64,000 bases of DNA from Xanthomonas campestris pv. badrii (GTDB lineage: Bacteria > Pseudomonadota > Gammaproteobacteria > Xanthomonadales > Xanthomonadaceae): contig NZ_CP051651.1 in assembly GCF_012848175.1 (NCBI RefSeq), positions 3,224,001 through 3,288,000 on the forward strand. The letters run 5' to 3'. The translations under genes were made by a program, and so were the position numbers. Under the pieces are notes generated by a model that saw only the letters and a list, made by a program, of their open reading frames with translations, was not told the origin of the DNA and searched no databases. Shown in pieces: positions 17,290 through 26,707 of this stretch (position 1 is the first letter of the stretch; each line of letters begins with the position of its first letter).

Positions 17290-19152
17290 ATGGACACCGC
17301 GCTGACGCTGACCAACGACATGAAGCTCGTCCTCGGGCTGGTCGGTTTCACGATGGCGATGTTTTTGTTCGAGCGCATCCGTGCCGATGTGGTGGCGTTG
17401 ATCGTGCTGGTGGTGCTGGGCGTGACCGGGCTGGTGGCGCCGGAGGAACTGTTCGGTGGGTTTTCCGGTAATGCGGTGATGAGCATTATCGCCACCACCA
17501 TCCTCGGCGCAGGGCTGGAGCGCACCGGCGCGTTGAACCGGTTGGCCAGCTGGCTGTTGCGGCGGTCGCACGGCAGCGAGCAACGCCTGATGATGATGAC
17601 GCTGGCGATCTCCGGCTTGAACTCCTCGTTCATGCAAAACCCGTCGGTGATGGCCTTGTACCTGCCGGTGGCCTCGCGGCTGGCCGCGCGCACCGGGCTC
17701 ACCCTGCAGCGCATGTTGTTGCCGATCGCCGCGGCCATCGTGATGGGCGGTGCGCTCACCATGGTGGGCAATTCGCCGTTGATCCTGCTCAACGACCTGC
17801 TGGTGTCGGCCAACAACAACCTGCCCTCGGGCATGGCCAGCATCGAGCCGTTGACGATGTTCGCGCCGCTGCCGATCGGCGTGGCCTTGCTGATCGCCGC
17901 ACTGCTGTATTTCCGCTTCTACGGCGACCGCAAGCTGATCGAAGAAGAGCGCCTGATCAACGAAGGGGTCACCCCCTCGCGCACCGAAAGCTATTTCGCC
18001 AAGACCTATGGCATCGATGGCGATGTGTTCGAGCTCACCGTGACCGCCGAAAGCCCGCTGGTCGGCATGACCCTGGGCGAAGCCGAAGCCATTCACGACG
18101 CCCCGCTGCTGTTGGCGCTGAAAACCGGCAACGACACCCGGCTTGCGCCGCCGGCGGACATGCGCATCTGGGTCGGCAGCGTGCTGGGTGCAATGGGCCA
18201 GCGGCAGGAGGTCGCCGACTTTGCGCAGAACCATTTCCTGCGCATGTCCTCGCGGCTGCGCAACCTGGGCGACCTGTTCAACCCCAGCCTTGCAGGCATT
18301 TCCGAAGCGGTGATCCCGCCCAACTCGCGGTTGATCGGCAAGAGCGCCGGCGAGCTGCGGTTGCGCAAGCAGGCCGGCATCAGCCTGCTGGCGATCAACC
18401 GCGACAAGCAGGTGATCCGCGAGGACGTGCGCAGCGTGCCCTTGCGCGCCGGCGACATGCTGGTGTTCCACAGCATCTGGCAGGATCTGGCCCAGGCAGC
18501 GGAAAGCCGCGATTTCGTGCCGGTCACCGACTTCCCGAAAGGCGAGCAGCGCCCGCACAAGTTCAAGATCGCCATGGCGATCTTCGCCTTCACCATCCTG
18601 ATTGCGTTGACATCGCGCCTGCCGGTGGCGCTGACCCTGATGACCGGCGTGGCCTGCATGCTGGTCAGCGGCGTGCTGCGCATGGACGAGGCCTATGCCT
18701 CGATCAACTGGAAGACCATCTTCATGATGGCCGGGCTGATTCCGCTGGGCTGGGCAATGGACAGCAGCGGCACCGCGGCCTGGGTCGCCGGCCACACCAT
18801 CGACCGCCTGCCCGAAGGCGTGCCGGTGTGGGCGCTGGAAATCAGCCTGGCATTGCTGACCACGGCATTTTCCCTGGTGATCAGCCACGTCGGCGCGACC
18901 ATCGTGATGGTGCCGATTGCGGTCAACCTGGCATTGGCGGCCAACGGCAATCCCACGGCGTTTGCATTGATCGTGGCGTTGTCGGCTTCCAACAACCTGA
19001 TGACCGCCTCCAACCCGGTGATCTCGATGGTGGCCGGCCCGGCCAACTATCAACCGCGCGAACTGTGGCGCGTGGGCGCGCCGCTGTCGCTGATCTACAT
19101 CGTGGTGATGGTGTCGGTGATCAACCTGATGTTCTGGTGGGCCGCACGCTGA
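17290..19152 (+). CDS. SLC13-family (DASS) anion transporter with RCK domains
   Basis: This 620-residue membrane protein has about six N-terminal helices including FEGxSGN-type and MQNPSVMALYLPVASRLA motifs. Two TrkA-C/RCK-like domains follow in the cytoplasmic centre (about residues 225-420, for example FELTVTAESPLVGMTLGEAEAI and LIGKSAGELRLRKQAGISLLAI). The C-terminal helix bundle contains SNNLMTASNPV. Family members move dicarboxylates, citrate or sulfate with sodium, and the layout is that of YfbS/CitT-type proteins. The substrate is unknown. ATG 17290 follows the right arm of a heptamer element and has no ribosome site; ATG 17320 is an alternative start. Confidence 0.88.
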   Translation: MDTALTLTNDMKLVLGLVGFTMAMFLFERIRADVVALIVLVVLGVTGLVAPEELFGGFSGNAVMSIIATTILGAGLERTGALNRLASWLLRRSHGSEQRLMMMTLAISGLNSSFMQNPSVMALYLPVASRLAARTGLTLQRMLLPIAAAIVMGGALTMVGNSPLILLNDLLVSANNNLPSGMASIEPLTMFAPLPIGVALLIAALLYFRFYGDRKLIEEERLINEGVTPSRTESYFAKTYGIDGDVFELTVTAESPLVGMTLGEAEAIHDAPLLLALKTGNDTRLAPPADMRIWVGSVLGAMGQRQEVADFAQNHFLRMSSRLRNLGDLFNPSLAGISEAVIPPNSRLIGKSAGELRLRKQAGISLLAINRDKQVIREDVRSVPLRAGDMLVFHSIWQDLAQAAESRDFVPVTDFPKGEQRPHKFKIAMAIFAFTILIALTSRLPVALTLMTGVACMLVSGVLRMDEAYASINWKTIFMMAGLIPLGWAMDSSGTAAWVAGHTIDRLPEGVPVWALEISLALLTTAFSLVISHVGATIVMVPIAVNLALAANGNPTAFALIVALSASNNLMTASNPVISMVAGPANYQPRELWRVGAPLSLIYIVVMVSVINLMFWWAAR

Positions 19153-19271
19153 GCGCAGGCGCGGTGAGGCCTGCGGTTGCGCGGCGTCTCGATCGAGCCA
19201 TCGGGGTCCACGCGAAATGGACGGCAGCGGCTGCGCGCTGCACTGCTGCACTGCCGCGCTGTCGACCGCCG

Positions 19272-19613
19272 TTACCCCAGCACCACCTGTTCGCCATCGA
19301 TGCGCACCGGCACCGCCACCAGCGACTGGCCGCGACATGGGCCACTGATGCACGCGCCGGCGCTCAGTTCGAAGGCAGCGCCATGCGCGGCGCAGACCAG
19401 ATGCCCCTCCTTGGTCTTGAGGAACTGCCCCGGCGCCCAGTCCAGCCGCCTGCCGGCATGCGGGCAGACATTCAACCAGGCGCGTACCTGCGCACCCTCG
19501 CGGTATAGCACCAGCGATTCGCAGGCCTCCTGCCAGGTCGTTTCCACCTCCAGGAATCCGGCATCGGGAATCTGCGCCAGGCTGGCAAGCGTGGTGGATG
19601 AGGACGAGGACAT
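19272..19613 (-). CDS. Rieske [2Fe-2S] domain protein
   Basis: This 113-residue single-domain protein has both Rieske cluster motifs: C50-P-H52 in NVCPHAGRRL and C74-AA-H77 in LVCAAHGAAF. It resembles small ferredoxin-like Rieske proteins that pass electrons to oxygenases or reductases. It has no signal peptide, so it should be cytoplasmic. No oxygenase partner lies next to it. It is read on the - strand between a transporter and a small membrane protein gene, and its electron partner is unknown. Confidence 0.88.
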   Translation of the reverse strand: MSSSSSTTLASLAQIPDAGFLEVETTWQEACESLVLYREGAQVRAWLNVCPHAGRRLDWAPGQFLKTKEGHLVCAAHGAAFELSAGACISGPCRGQSLVAVPVRIDGEQVVLG

Positions 19614-19864
19614 GGGCCACGGCGGAGTCGGGAACGGGCCGCCGATTGTGGCATGCGCGCCCTGCCATGCCTGCGCGATACGGCTGGCGTTTCTGTGCCA
19701 CCGCAGGGTGTGGCCATGGAAATAGACGCCTACGGCAGCCTTGGGTTAACACACGCGGCGTGATGCGCTTAACAAAACGCGCCAAGAATTAACGAACTTT
19801 TCACTCAATGACATGAAACCGCAACGATACTGCGCGCTTGTTTCCTGCCCGGCAGCCCACCGCC

Positions 19865-20140
19865 ATGCCTGCACGCATCTTCCAATTCGGCAATCTCCAT
19901 CACCTGTTTGCGCCACGCAAGCCGCGCCATCCGTTGGTGCGCGTTGCAGCGGGCCTCGCAGGCCTGGCCATCCTGGCGGTGCTGATCTTCTTCAGCGTGT
20001 TCGTCGGCGCAGCGATGATCCTGGGCGGCATCGCCTGGAAGCTGTTGAGCAAGTCGAACCGCCGTGCGTCGCCGCAGACGCGGGTGGTCGAGGCCGAGTA
20101 CCGCGTGGTGCGCAAGCCCGCGCTGCCGCTGTCGCACTGA
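19865..20140 (+). CDS. Small membrane protein of unknown function
   Basis: This is a 91-residue protein with a soluble basic N-terminus, one long hydrophobic stretch (VRVAAGLAGLAILAVLIFFSVFVGAAMILGGIAW), probably one or two membrane helices, and a basic tail. The start at 19865 is chosen over 19838 because it fits the small size and sits closer to the AT-rich upstream stretch. No family is recognised. The AT-rich sequence at about 19750-19830 is a plausible promoter. Confidence 0.6.
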   Translation: MPARIFQFGNLHHLFAPRKPRHPLVRVAAGLAGLAILAVLIFFSVFVGAAMILGGIAWKLLSKSNRRASPQTRVVEAEYRVVRKPALPLSH

Positions 20141-20364
20141 GCACCGCACTGCCGCTGCACCCTGGCGGCGCGTTTGGCCGGGCTCCACACCTGCACAGCA
20201 CCCATCGGCATTTGGTCGCACATGCCGATCTGCGTTTGGGCGCCTGCCTGACCGCGCGGCGGCGCCAAGCCGGCCGATGAGCCCTGCGGCGTTTGAGCAG
20301 TGAAGGTTCCGTCGTACACGGCGTAGCAGCTAGACTCACGCGTCCCCTGTTCGAGGATGCGTGC

Positions 20365-21078
20365 ATGACCCACGATGTGATTCCCGCCACCGACGTTCCG
20401 CGCATTCCGGTGGTTGGCGGCGGTATGTTTCCGGTGCACCGCATCTATTGTGTCGGCCGCAACTTCGCCGACCATGCGCGCGAAATGGGCGCCAGCGCGC
20501 CGGCGTCCAAGGCCGACCGCGGGCAGCCGACCTTCTTCATGAAGCCTGCCGACGCCATCGTGGTCGGTCATGGCGACCGCATCCCCTACCCGCCCGGAAC
20601 CAACGAGCTGCATCACGAAGTGGAGCTGGTGGTGGCGTTGGGCAGCGATGCGCCAGCCGGTGCGTTGCCGGTAGAGCAGGCCGAAGGCCTGATCTATGGC
20701 TACGGCGTCGGCCTGGACCTGACCCGTCGCGACCTGCAGGCCGCCGCCAAGGCCAAGGGGCTGCCGTGGGATATCGCAAAGGGGTTCGATCATTCCGCCC
20801 CGATCAGCGAGCTGGTGCACGCCGGCGAAGTGGGCGCGCTGGAGGCGTTGAACCTGTCGCTGGAAGTCAACGGACAGGTGCGTCAGCAATCGTTGCTGGA
20901 TCAGATGATCTGGAACGTGCCGGAAATCCTGCACGAGCTGTCCAAGCTCTATGCCTTGCGTGCGGGCGATCTGATCTTCATGGGCACGCCGGCCGGCGTC
21001 GGGCCGTTGCTGCCGGGCGACCAGTTCAGCGCGCGCCTGGAAAACGTGGCCGAACGCCACGGCATCATCGCCGGCTGA
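20365..21078 (+). CDS. Fumarylacetoacetate hydrolase-family protein
   Basis: This 237-residue protein starts at ATG 20365 behind GAGG. It shows the FAH fold signatures: [16 protein letters not shown] at the N-terminus, [11 protein letters not shown], the metal-site region [27 protein letters not shown] and [14 protein letters not shown]. Relatives are fumarylpyruvate hydrolases of the gentisate pathway and oxaloacetate or acylpyruvate hydrolases, and the substrate cannot be told from sequence. No aromatic-degradation genes lie next to it, so a housekeeping acylpyruvase role is as likely. Confidence 0.9.
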   Translation: MTHDVIPATDVPRIPVVGGGMFPVHRIYCVGRNFADHAREMGASAPASKADRGQPTFFMKPADAIVVGHGDRIPYPPGTNELHHEVELVVALGSDAPAGALPVEQAEGLIYGYGVGLDLTRRDLQAAAKAKGLPWDIAKGFDHSAPISELVHAGEVGALEALNLSLEVNGQVRQQSLLDQMIWNVPEILHELSKLYALRAGDLIFMGTPAGVGPLLPGDQFSARLENVAERHGIIAG

Positions 21079-21139
21079 CATTGGCCGGGCTACGCTCGGC
21101 ACAGCGGCAGTGGGTCCGCAACCGCATCTGGAGAGCACT

Positions 21140-21571
21140 ATGGGAATGATCAGCGAGTTCAAGCAATTCGCCATGCGCGGCAACGTCATCGATCTTGCGG
21201 TCGGTGTGGTCATCGGCGCGGCATTCGGCAAGATCGTCACCGCGCTGGTCGAAAAGATCATCATGCCGCCCATCGGCTGGGCCATCGGCAACGTGGATTT
21301 TTCGCGGCTGGCGTGGGTGCTCAAGCCGGCTGGCGTCGATGCCACCGGCAAGGAAGTTCCGGCCGTGGCGATCGGCTATGGCGACTTCATCAACACCGTG
21401 GTGCAGTTTTTGATCATCGCCTTTGCGATCTTTCTGGTGGTCAAATTGATCAACCGCGTGACCCATCGCAAGCCGGATGCCCCCAAGGGCCCCAGCGAAG
21501 AAGTGCTGTTGCTGCGCGAGATCCGCGACTCGCTCAAGAACGACACGCTCAAGCCGCCGACCACGCCCTGA
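21140..21571 (+). CDS. mscL: Large-conductance mechanosensitive channel MscL
   Basis: This 143-residue protein has the MscL opening [26 protein letters not shown], with TM1 ([18 protein letters not shown]), a periplasmic loop, and TM2 ([18 protein letters not shown]). The charged C-terminal bundle [15 protein letters not shown] follows. It opens under membrane tension during osmotic downshift. It starts 61 bases after the FAA hydrolase gene with TGGAG upstream. Confidence 0.97.
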   Translation: MGMISEFKQFAMRGNVIDLAVGVVIGAAFGKIVTALVEKIIMPPIGWAIGNVDFSRLAWVLKPAGVDATGKEVPAVAIGYGDFINTVVQFLIIAFAIFLVVKLINRVTHRKPDAPKGPSEEVLLLREIRDSLKNDTLKPPTTP

Positions 21572-21681
21572 CCGGGCCCATCCGTTGCGCGCTCGGCGCA
21601 GAAGGATGACCTTTCGCACGCAGACGGGGGACCTTGCGCTGATAAGCTCGGGGTCCCCCTTGTCGTTTGGAGCCGCCCTGC

Positions 21682-23100
21682 ATGCGTCGCCTCGCTGTTG
21701 CCATTTCCGCCCTGCTCGCCTGCGCGTCCGCCTGTGCTGCACAGACCACCATCCCCGACAGCGCGCTGCGCACCGCCGCGCAGCTGCGCGAGCAGGCGCT
21801 GGCCGATGGCACCGGTTTTGCGGTGGTGGAATCGCTGACCACCGAAGTGGGCCCGCGCATTGCCGGCGGGGACGCCGATCCGCGTGCGGTGGCCTGGGCA
21901 AAGGCCAAGTTCCAGTCACTGGGCTTCGACAAGGTGTGGACCGAGCCGGTGACCTTTCCCAAGTGGGAACGCCGCAGCGAGCGCGCCGCCGTGCTCGGCG
22001 CACATGCGCAACCGCTGACGATCACCGCACTGGGCGGCAGCCCGGGCGGCAGCGTCGAAGGCGAGGTGGTGCGCTTCGAGAACCTGGCCGCATTGCAGGC
22101 CGCACCTGCCGGATCGCTGGCCGGCAAGATCGCCTTCGTCGACTACCAGATGGTCAAGGCGCGCGACGGCAAGGATTACGGCAACGGCGGCGCGGTGCGC
22201 AGCAAGGGGCCGTCCGAAGCGATCCGCAAGGGCGCGATCGGATTCGTGATGCGCTCGGCCGGCACCGATTCGCATCGTGTGCCGCATACCGGCATCACCC
22301 GGTTCGATGAAGGGCTTACCCCGGTGCCCGCAGCGGCCTTGTCGGTGCCCGATGCCAACCAGCTGGCCCGCCTTGCCGCCCTGGGTGCCACGCGCATCCG
22401 TCTGGCACTGGACTGCGGCTGGGACGGCACGGCCACCTCGTACAACGTGATCGGCGAGATCACCGGGCGCAGCAAGCCCAAGGAAGTGGTGGTGATCGGC
22501 GGGCACCTGGACTCGTGGGATCTGGGCACCGGCGCGATCGACGACGGCGCCGGTGTGGCGATCACCATGGCCGCCGGCCACCTGATCGGGCAACTCAAGC
22601 AGGCACCCAAGCGCAGCATCCGCGTGGTGGCCTTCGCCAACGAAGAACAGGGCTTGTACGGCGGCAAGGCGTATGCCGCCGCGCACGGCGCCGATGCCAA
22701 GGACATGGCGCTGCATCAGATCGGCGCGGAGAGCGACTTCGGCGCCGGGCGCATCTACGCGTTCAACACCGGCGCGGCTGCGCCAGAGGACTCGCGGGCA
22801 GCGACCAGGCAGATCGCCGACGTGCTTGCGCCGCTGGGCATCGCGTATGAGCCGAGCAAGGGCGGCCCCGGCCCGGATGTCGGGCCGATGTCCGCCAAGG
22901 GTGGCGCCTGGGGATGGCTGGCGCAGGATGGCACCGACTACTTCGACCTGCACCACACCGCCGACGACACGCTGGACAAGATCGACCCGAAGGCGCTGGC
23001 GCAAAACGTGGCCGCCTACACCGTGTTTGCGTATCTGGCGGCCGAAGCCGATGGCGATTTCGGCAGCCGCGCGAAGGGCGTGCAACCGCCAAGCGAGTAA
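21682..23100 (+). CDS. Secreted M28-family zinc peptidase
   Basis: This 472-residue protein has a signal peptide (LAVAISALLACASACA). A PA-type insert (about residues 115-230) is followed by the M28 catalytic domain. Two-zinc ligands and catalytic residues are visible: H275 and the GTGAIDDGAG aspartate (D287) in VVIGGHLDSWDLGTGAIDDG, the Glu pair E321/E322 in FANEEQG, ESDFG, and the final His in DLHHTADDT. Relatives are periplasmic aminopeptidases and carboxypeptidases of the PSMA-like type. A LacI-type regulator follows after 52 bases on the same strand. Confidence 0.92.
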   Translation: MRRLAVAISALLACASACAAQTTIPDSALRTAAQLREQALADGTGFAVVESLTTEVGPRIAGGDADPRAVAWAKAKFQSLGFDKVWTEPVTFPKWERRSERAAVLGAHAQPLTITALGGSPGGSVEGEVVRFENLAALQAAPAGSLAGKIAFVDYQMVKARDGKDYGNGGAVRSKGPSEAIRKGAIGFVMRSAGTDSHRVPHTGITRFDEGLTPVPAAALSVPDANQLARLAALGATRIRLALDCGWDGTATSYNVIGEITGRSKPKEVVVIGGHLDSWDLGTGAIDDGAGVAITMAAGHLIGQLKQAPKRSIRVVAFANEEQGLYGGKAYAAAHGADAKDMALHQIGAESDFGAGRIYAFNTGAAAPEDSRAATRQIADVLAPLGIAYEPSKGGPGPDVGPMSAKGGAWGWLAQDGTDYFDLHHTADDTLDKIDPKALAQNVAAYTVFAYLAAEADGDFGSRAKGVQPPSE

Positions 23101-23152
23101 TCTGGGAGCGCAGCACTGCGTTCGCGTTTCTACTCCAGGACGAGCACACACG

Positions 23153-24205
23153 ATGGTGGCCAAACGGCAACGCAGTGCGAACAATGCGGCGACCTTGCTG
23201 GACGTCGCCAAACACGCCGGTGTGTCGCCGATGACCGCATCGCGCGTCATCAACCGGCACCCGCATGTCGGCCAGGACATGCGGGTGCGGGTGGAAGCAT
23301 CGGTGCAGGCCTTGGGCTACCGGCCCAATCTGGCCGGCCGCTCGCTGCGTACCAGCGGCCTGCTGCGGATCGGCGTGCTGTACAGCAACCCCAGCGCCGC
23401 CTATCTCAATCAATTCATGCTGGGGCTGCTCGAGCAGAGCAGCCTCAATGGCAGCCAGGTGCTGGTGGAGAAATGCGGCGCCATCCGCAGCCAGCGCGCC
23501 GCCACCGAACGTTTGCTGGCGGCCGGGGTGGACGGCGTCATCCTGCCGCCGCCGTTATGCGACTCGCGCCAGACCATTGCCGAGCTGGATGCGCGCGGCA
23601 TTCCTGTCGTGGCCGTGGCCAGCGGCGCGCCGATGGCGCAAATCAGTTCGGTGCGCATCGACGATTACCAGGCCGCACGCGCCATCGTCGATCACCTGAT
23701 CGAACTCGGTCATCGCCGGATTGCGCTGATCAAGGGCGATCCGAAGCACACCCCAAGCGCGCTGCGCGCCAACGGCTATGCCGACAGCCTGCAGGCCGCC
23801 GGGCTGGCGCTTGTCGACGACCTGATCGCCGATGGACTGTTCACCTATCACTCCGGCCTGCTGGCCGCACGCAGCCTGCTCGCCCAGCCGCAGCCGCCGA
23901 CCGCCATCTTTTGCAGCAACGACGACATGGCCGCTGCCGCGGTGGCCGTTGCCCACGGTCTCGGCCTGCGGGTGCCGGAGGATGTGTCGGTGGCTGGGTT
24001 CGACGACACCCCGGTGGCGACCACCATCTGGCCTGAACTCACCACCGTGCATCAGCCGGTCACTGCGATGGGCCGTGCGGCGGTGTCGCTGCTTGCCGAT
24101 GCCATTCGACAACGGCGCAAGGGCGATGCGGCCGCCGGCGTGCATCAGGTGATGAAGTACACCGTGGTCAAGCGCGGTTCGACGGCGGGGCCGTCTGCTG
24201 GGTAA
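23153..24205 (+). CDS. LacI-family transcription regulator
   Basis: This is a 350-residue regulator. The N-terminal helix-turn-helix (TLLDVAKHAGVSPMTASRVINRHPHV) and hinge helix (YRPNLAGRSLRT) are typical of the LacI/GalR family. A periplasmic-binding-protein-like ligand domain follows (IGVLYSNPSAAYLNQFMLGLLE through FCSNDDMAAAAVAVAHGLGLRVPEDVSVAGFDDTPVAT). The binding of a sugar or sugar acid is assumed from the family. It lies beside the cbsA/TBDR/GH2/GH97 block and could control part of it. A LacI-type palindrome precedes the GH97 gene at 33401-33412. Confidence 0.94.
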   Translation: MVAKRQRSANNAATLLDVAKHAGVSPMTASRVINRHPHVGQDMRVRVEASVQALGYRPNLAGRSLRTSGLLRIGVLYSNPSAAYLNQFMLGLLEQSSLNGSQVLVEKCGAIRSQRAATERLLAAGVDGVILPPPLCDSRQTIAELDARGIPVVAVASGAPMAQISSVRIDDYQAARAIVDHLIELGHRRIALIKGDPKHTPSALRANGYADSLQAAGLALVDDLIADGLFTYHSGLLAARSLLAQPQPPTAIFCSNDDMAAAAVAVAHGLGLRVPEDVSVAGFDDTPVATTIWPELTTVHQPVTAMGRAAVSLLADAIRQRRKGDAAAGVHQVMKYTVVKRGSTAGPSAG

Positions 24206-24292
24206 TGGCGATTCCGGGGGCTGGTATGGTCTAGCGCATCAACGACACGGTGACGACCAGGCCGACACGTAGCTAGCCCAGCCGCCACCGCC

Positions 24293-24320
24293 GCAGGGCA
24301 CCACCGTACTGGTGCCCTGC
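24293..24320. terminator. Hairpin between convergent lacI and cbsA
   Basis: A perfect 10-bp stem (24293-24302 with 24311-24320, 8-base loop) lies 8 bases after the cbsA stop and 87 after the lacI stop. No T-run is present on either strand, so it may protect 3' ends or terminate weakly in both directions. Confidence 0.45.
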
Positions 24321-24327
24321 GCGCTCA

Positions 24328-26016
24328 TCACTTGCCTGGCCGCGCGCGCACGACTGCCGATGGTGCACGCGTTCCTGCCACGCCGTTTGCGCTCACCACG
24401 TAGTCGTAGCTGGCTCCATTGGTGACCGACTGATCGAGGTAGGACGCAGAGGCCACATTGGCGTCGACGGTCACGAAGGCCCCCGCGCTGCCGGCACGCC
24501 GCTGCACGGTGTAGCTGGTTGCCCCTGGCACCGGCGACCAGCTGAGGCGGACCCGAGCATCGCCGCCCATGGCGGTGAGCCCACGGGTGGCGCCCGGTGC
24601 CACGCGTGGCGTCGTCGACGCGACGGCTGCGGCACTGGCCGTTGCGATCGCCGGATACGCATTGTTCACCAGCTCGACGAACTGGTTGTGGAACCAGGCA
24701 CCGGATATGGGCGCATCCGGGAACGCTCCGGTCAACACGCCGTCGGCCGTGGTGTAGGTGGGATCGCACATGCGATCGAAGCCCTTGCCCTCATTGTTCG
24801 GAATGAGGGTGCTGGAGCCATCGGACTCGCCCGGCGGCTTGACCCAGGCATAGGCATCCAGATGGGGGCCCGGCGCCGCGGTCGGCAATTCGCCGATCCC
24901 CGCGCCCTTCTGATTGCACCAGTTGCCGCGATGGAACCGGCGATCGACACGACCGGAGTTTACATAGGTGTTGATATCGCTGCCGGACGCACCGGCCGGG
25001 CGATTGGGTCCGCCCCAGCCATTGCGGCCCGTATCGACAATAAACCCGATGGTGCTCGGCCAGCCTGCGCTGACAAAGCCGCTATACAGCGCCTGGGTAA
25101 AGTCGGTTTCGTCGAAATACGGATTCCATTCGTAGTATTTCGACGACTTGATCGGCTGCCCGTTGATGCTCAGCTCGGGATTGGGAAGATTCGGCTCGTT
25201 CAACGGGGTGGTATTGGCGGTATTGGTGACAAACCCGTCCACGCTCGCCAACCCGGAATTGGTGCCCTGCACGACCCGGGTATACAGCGAAATCGATGGG
25301 CCGCGATTGCTGTCCCAACCCAACCAGCCGGAGTGACCGATATCCAGATAATTGTAGGTATTGGGGATGGCATGCAGCTTATTGAGGGCGTACTTGATGC
25401 CCTCTTCGTAAATGCCGGTGGAACTGGCCAGGGCGCAGCGCATGTCGTTCAAATTGGTGACCAGGTTCGGCAGGCTGTCCGGCTCGATCACATTGACGAT
25501 GCGAATATCCTTGTACTTCGGATCGGCGAAGATCCCGGCAATCACGTCGATATACTCTTTCTTGTAGCGCTCCAGCGCTGCCGGCGTCAGCGGCAACTCG
25601 CCGTTGGACGCCAAGGCATGGCAATCGCGGCCCGGCAGATCGTAGATGACGAAACTGGCGGTGATCGGCGTATTGGCCGTTTTCTGGGCCAATGCAGCAT
25701 CCAGGTGGCCGCGCAGCCCCAGCCGCCCTGCGTTCTGCGAACCGCCGCCGATCGCGGCGATACGATCCAGCCAGACCGCGGTGGGATAGGTCTTGACCAC
25801 GCCCATCTTGGCCTTCAACGGCACGCCTTTGACCTTTGCAATCGATGCATCGACCTTCCTGGCGTAATCCGGATTTACATAACCGGTGGCGCCCACGAAG
25901 GGATTATCGACATGGACCTGCGCGCAGACCGTCGCGACCAATAGCGGATTCACTGCCAACAGCGATAGCGCCATCGTGCGCTTGAAGTGACGGCCGATGC
26001 CTTTGCTGGATTTCAT
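24328..26016 (-). CDS. cbsA: GH6 cellobiohydrolase (1,4-beta-cellobiosidase)
   Basis: This 562-residue secreted enzyme starts at ATG 26016, seven bases after AAGGTG. A signal peptide (MALSLLAVNPLLVATVCA) is followed by a GH6 catalytic domain (about residues 35-450) with the diagnostic VIYDLPGRDCHALASNGE, VIEPDSLPNLVTN, YLDIGHSGWLGW, GFIVDTGRNGWGG and AYAWVKPPGESDGSS. The C-terminal ~90 residues form a fibronectin type III module (VRLSWSPVPGATSYTVQRRAG), as in Xanthomonas CbsA. It releases cellobiose from cellulose chains. CbsA has been linked to the vascular lifestyle of Xanthomonas, and this copy is intact. Confidence 0.95.
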   Translation of the reverse strand: MKSSKGIGRHFKRTMALSLLAVNPLLVATVCAQVHVDNPFVGATGYVNPDYARKVDASIAKVKGVPLKAKMGVVKTYPTAVWLDRIAAIGGGSQNAGRLGLRGHLDAALAQKTANTPITASFVIYDLPGRDCHALASNGELPLTPAALERYKKEYIDVIAGIFADPKYKDIRIVNVIEPDSLPNLVTNLNDMRCALASSTGIYEEGIKYALNKLHAIPNTYNYLDIGHSGWLGWDSNRGPSISLYTRVVQGTNSGLASVDGFVTNTANTTPLNEPNLPNPELSINGQPIKSSKYYEWNPYFDETDFTQALYSGFVSAGWPSTIGFIVDTGRNGWGGPNRPAGASGSDINTYVNSGRVDRRFHRGNWCNQKGAGIGELPTAAPGPHLDAYAWVKPPGESDGSSTLIPNNEGKGFDRMCDPTYTTADGVLTGAFPDAPISGAWFHNQFVELVNNAYPAIATASAAAVASTTPRVAPGATRGLTAMGGDARVRLSWSPVPGATSYTVQRRAGSAGAFVTVDANVASASYLDQSVTNGASYDYVVSANGVAGTRAPSAVVRARPGK

Positions 26017-26516
26017 GAGATTCACCTTGAGGATTGGATGGTGTTTATCGACACGCATTGCAGCACTGCCTTTTTGGCCTGCGGTGTTCCTTTTTTCAGA
26101 GCGCCCATCAGAGATGTCCGGAGCCACTCGATGACGCTCCGTCAGCGTCCCGCCGAAGAGTCGTTGCGCGGCAATAATTCAGCGACACCCAGACAGAAAC
26201 CAGGCCGTTGGCCTGCCTGCATTCCGGGACGATTCGCCTAAGACCTCAGATTCCTTGGAAGCCAACACGGTCGCGTCGAGATAATCGTTGCGACGGTTGC
26301 CTCTGCGATGTTCGGAGTATCTCCAGGGAGCGAATGAGCGAGCAGCATGGGATGCTGTGCCTGCGAACGGGGTGGTGTGTTCGCCATGCGGAAACTACGC
26401 CGCATATCAGCTATAAGCAATCGTCAAATATTGCGTTTGGGCACAGATCCAGCGACTGTCCATGGCGACATTTCAACTGCAGGCATTACGCCGCAAATCG
26501 ATGTGCCACCGCGCAC
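26017..26516. other. Upstream region of cbsA
   Basis: These 500 bases lie between the cbsA start and the terminator of the TonB receptor gene. They must contain the cbsA promoter. Short frames on both strands have no family signatures. I did not find a clear plant-inducible-promoter box. Confidence 0.5.
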
Positions 26517-26553
26517 AAAAAAACGGCCACATCGCTTCCCGACGATGCGGCCG
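26517..26553 (-). terminator. Rho-independent terminator of the TonB receptor gene
   Basis: An 11-bp stem with one wobble pair (26543-26553 with 26524-26534) is followed on the - strand by seven T (26523-26517). It lies 155 bases after the receptor stop and isolates the gene from cbsA. Confidence 0.85.
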
Positions 26554-26657
26554 AATGGGAGGGCGCCCGACGTGACGTCGGACGTATTGCAGCGCCGGAC
26601 AACACCGGCGACGGGAAGAACGCGCAATGACCGCTTGGAGAGGGACGACAGAAGACC

Positions 26658-26695
26658 ATGTGCGACACGACGCGGGAGTGCGCCGTGTCGCACAT
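26658..26695 (-). repeat. 12-bp perfect hairpin just after the TonB receptor stop
   Basis: ATGTGCGACACG (26658-26669) pairs exactly with 26684-26695 across a 14-base loop. It lies 13 bases after the receptor stop and upstream of the real terminator, so it may stabilise the mRNA 3' end. Confidence 0.55.
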
Positions 26696-26707
26696 CGGCA
26701 CATCGGA

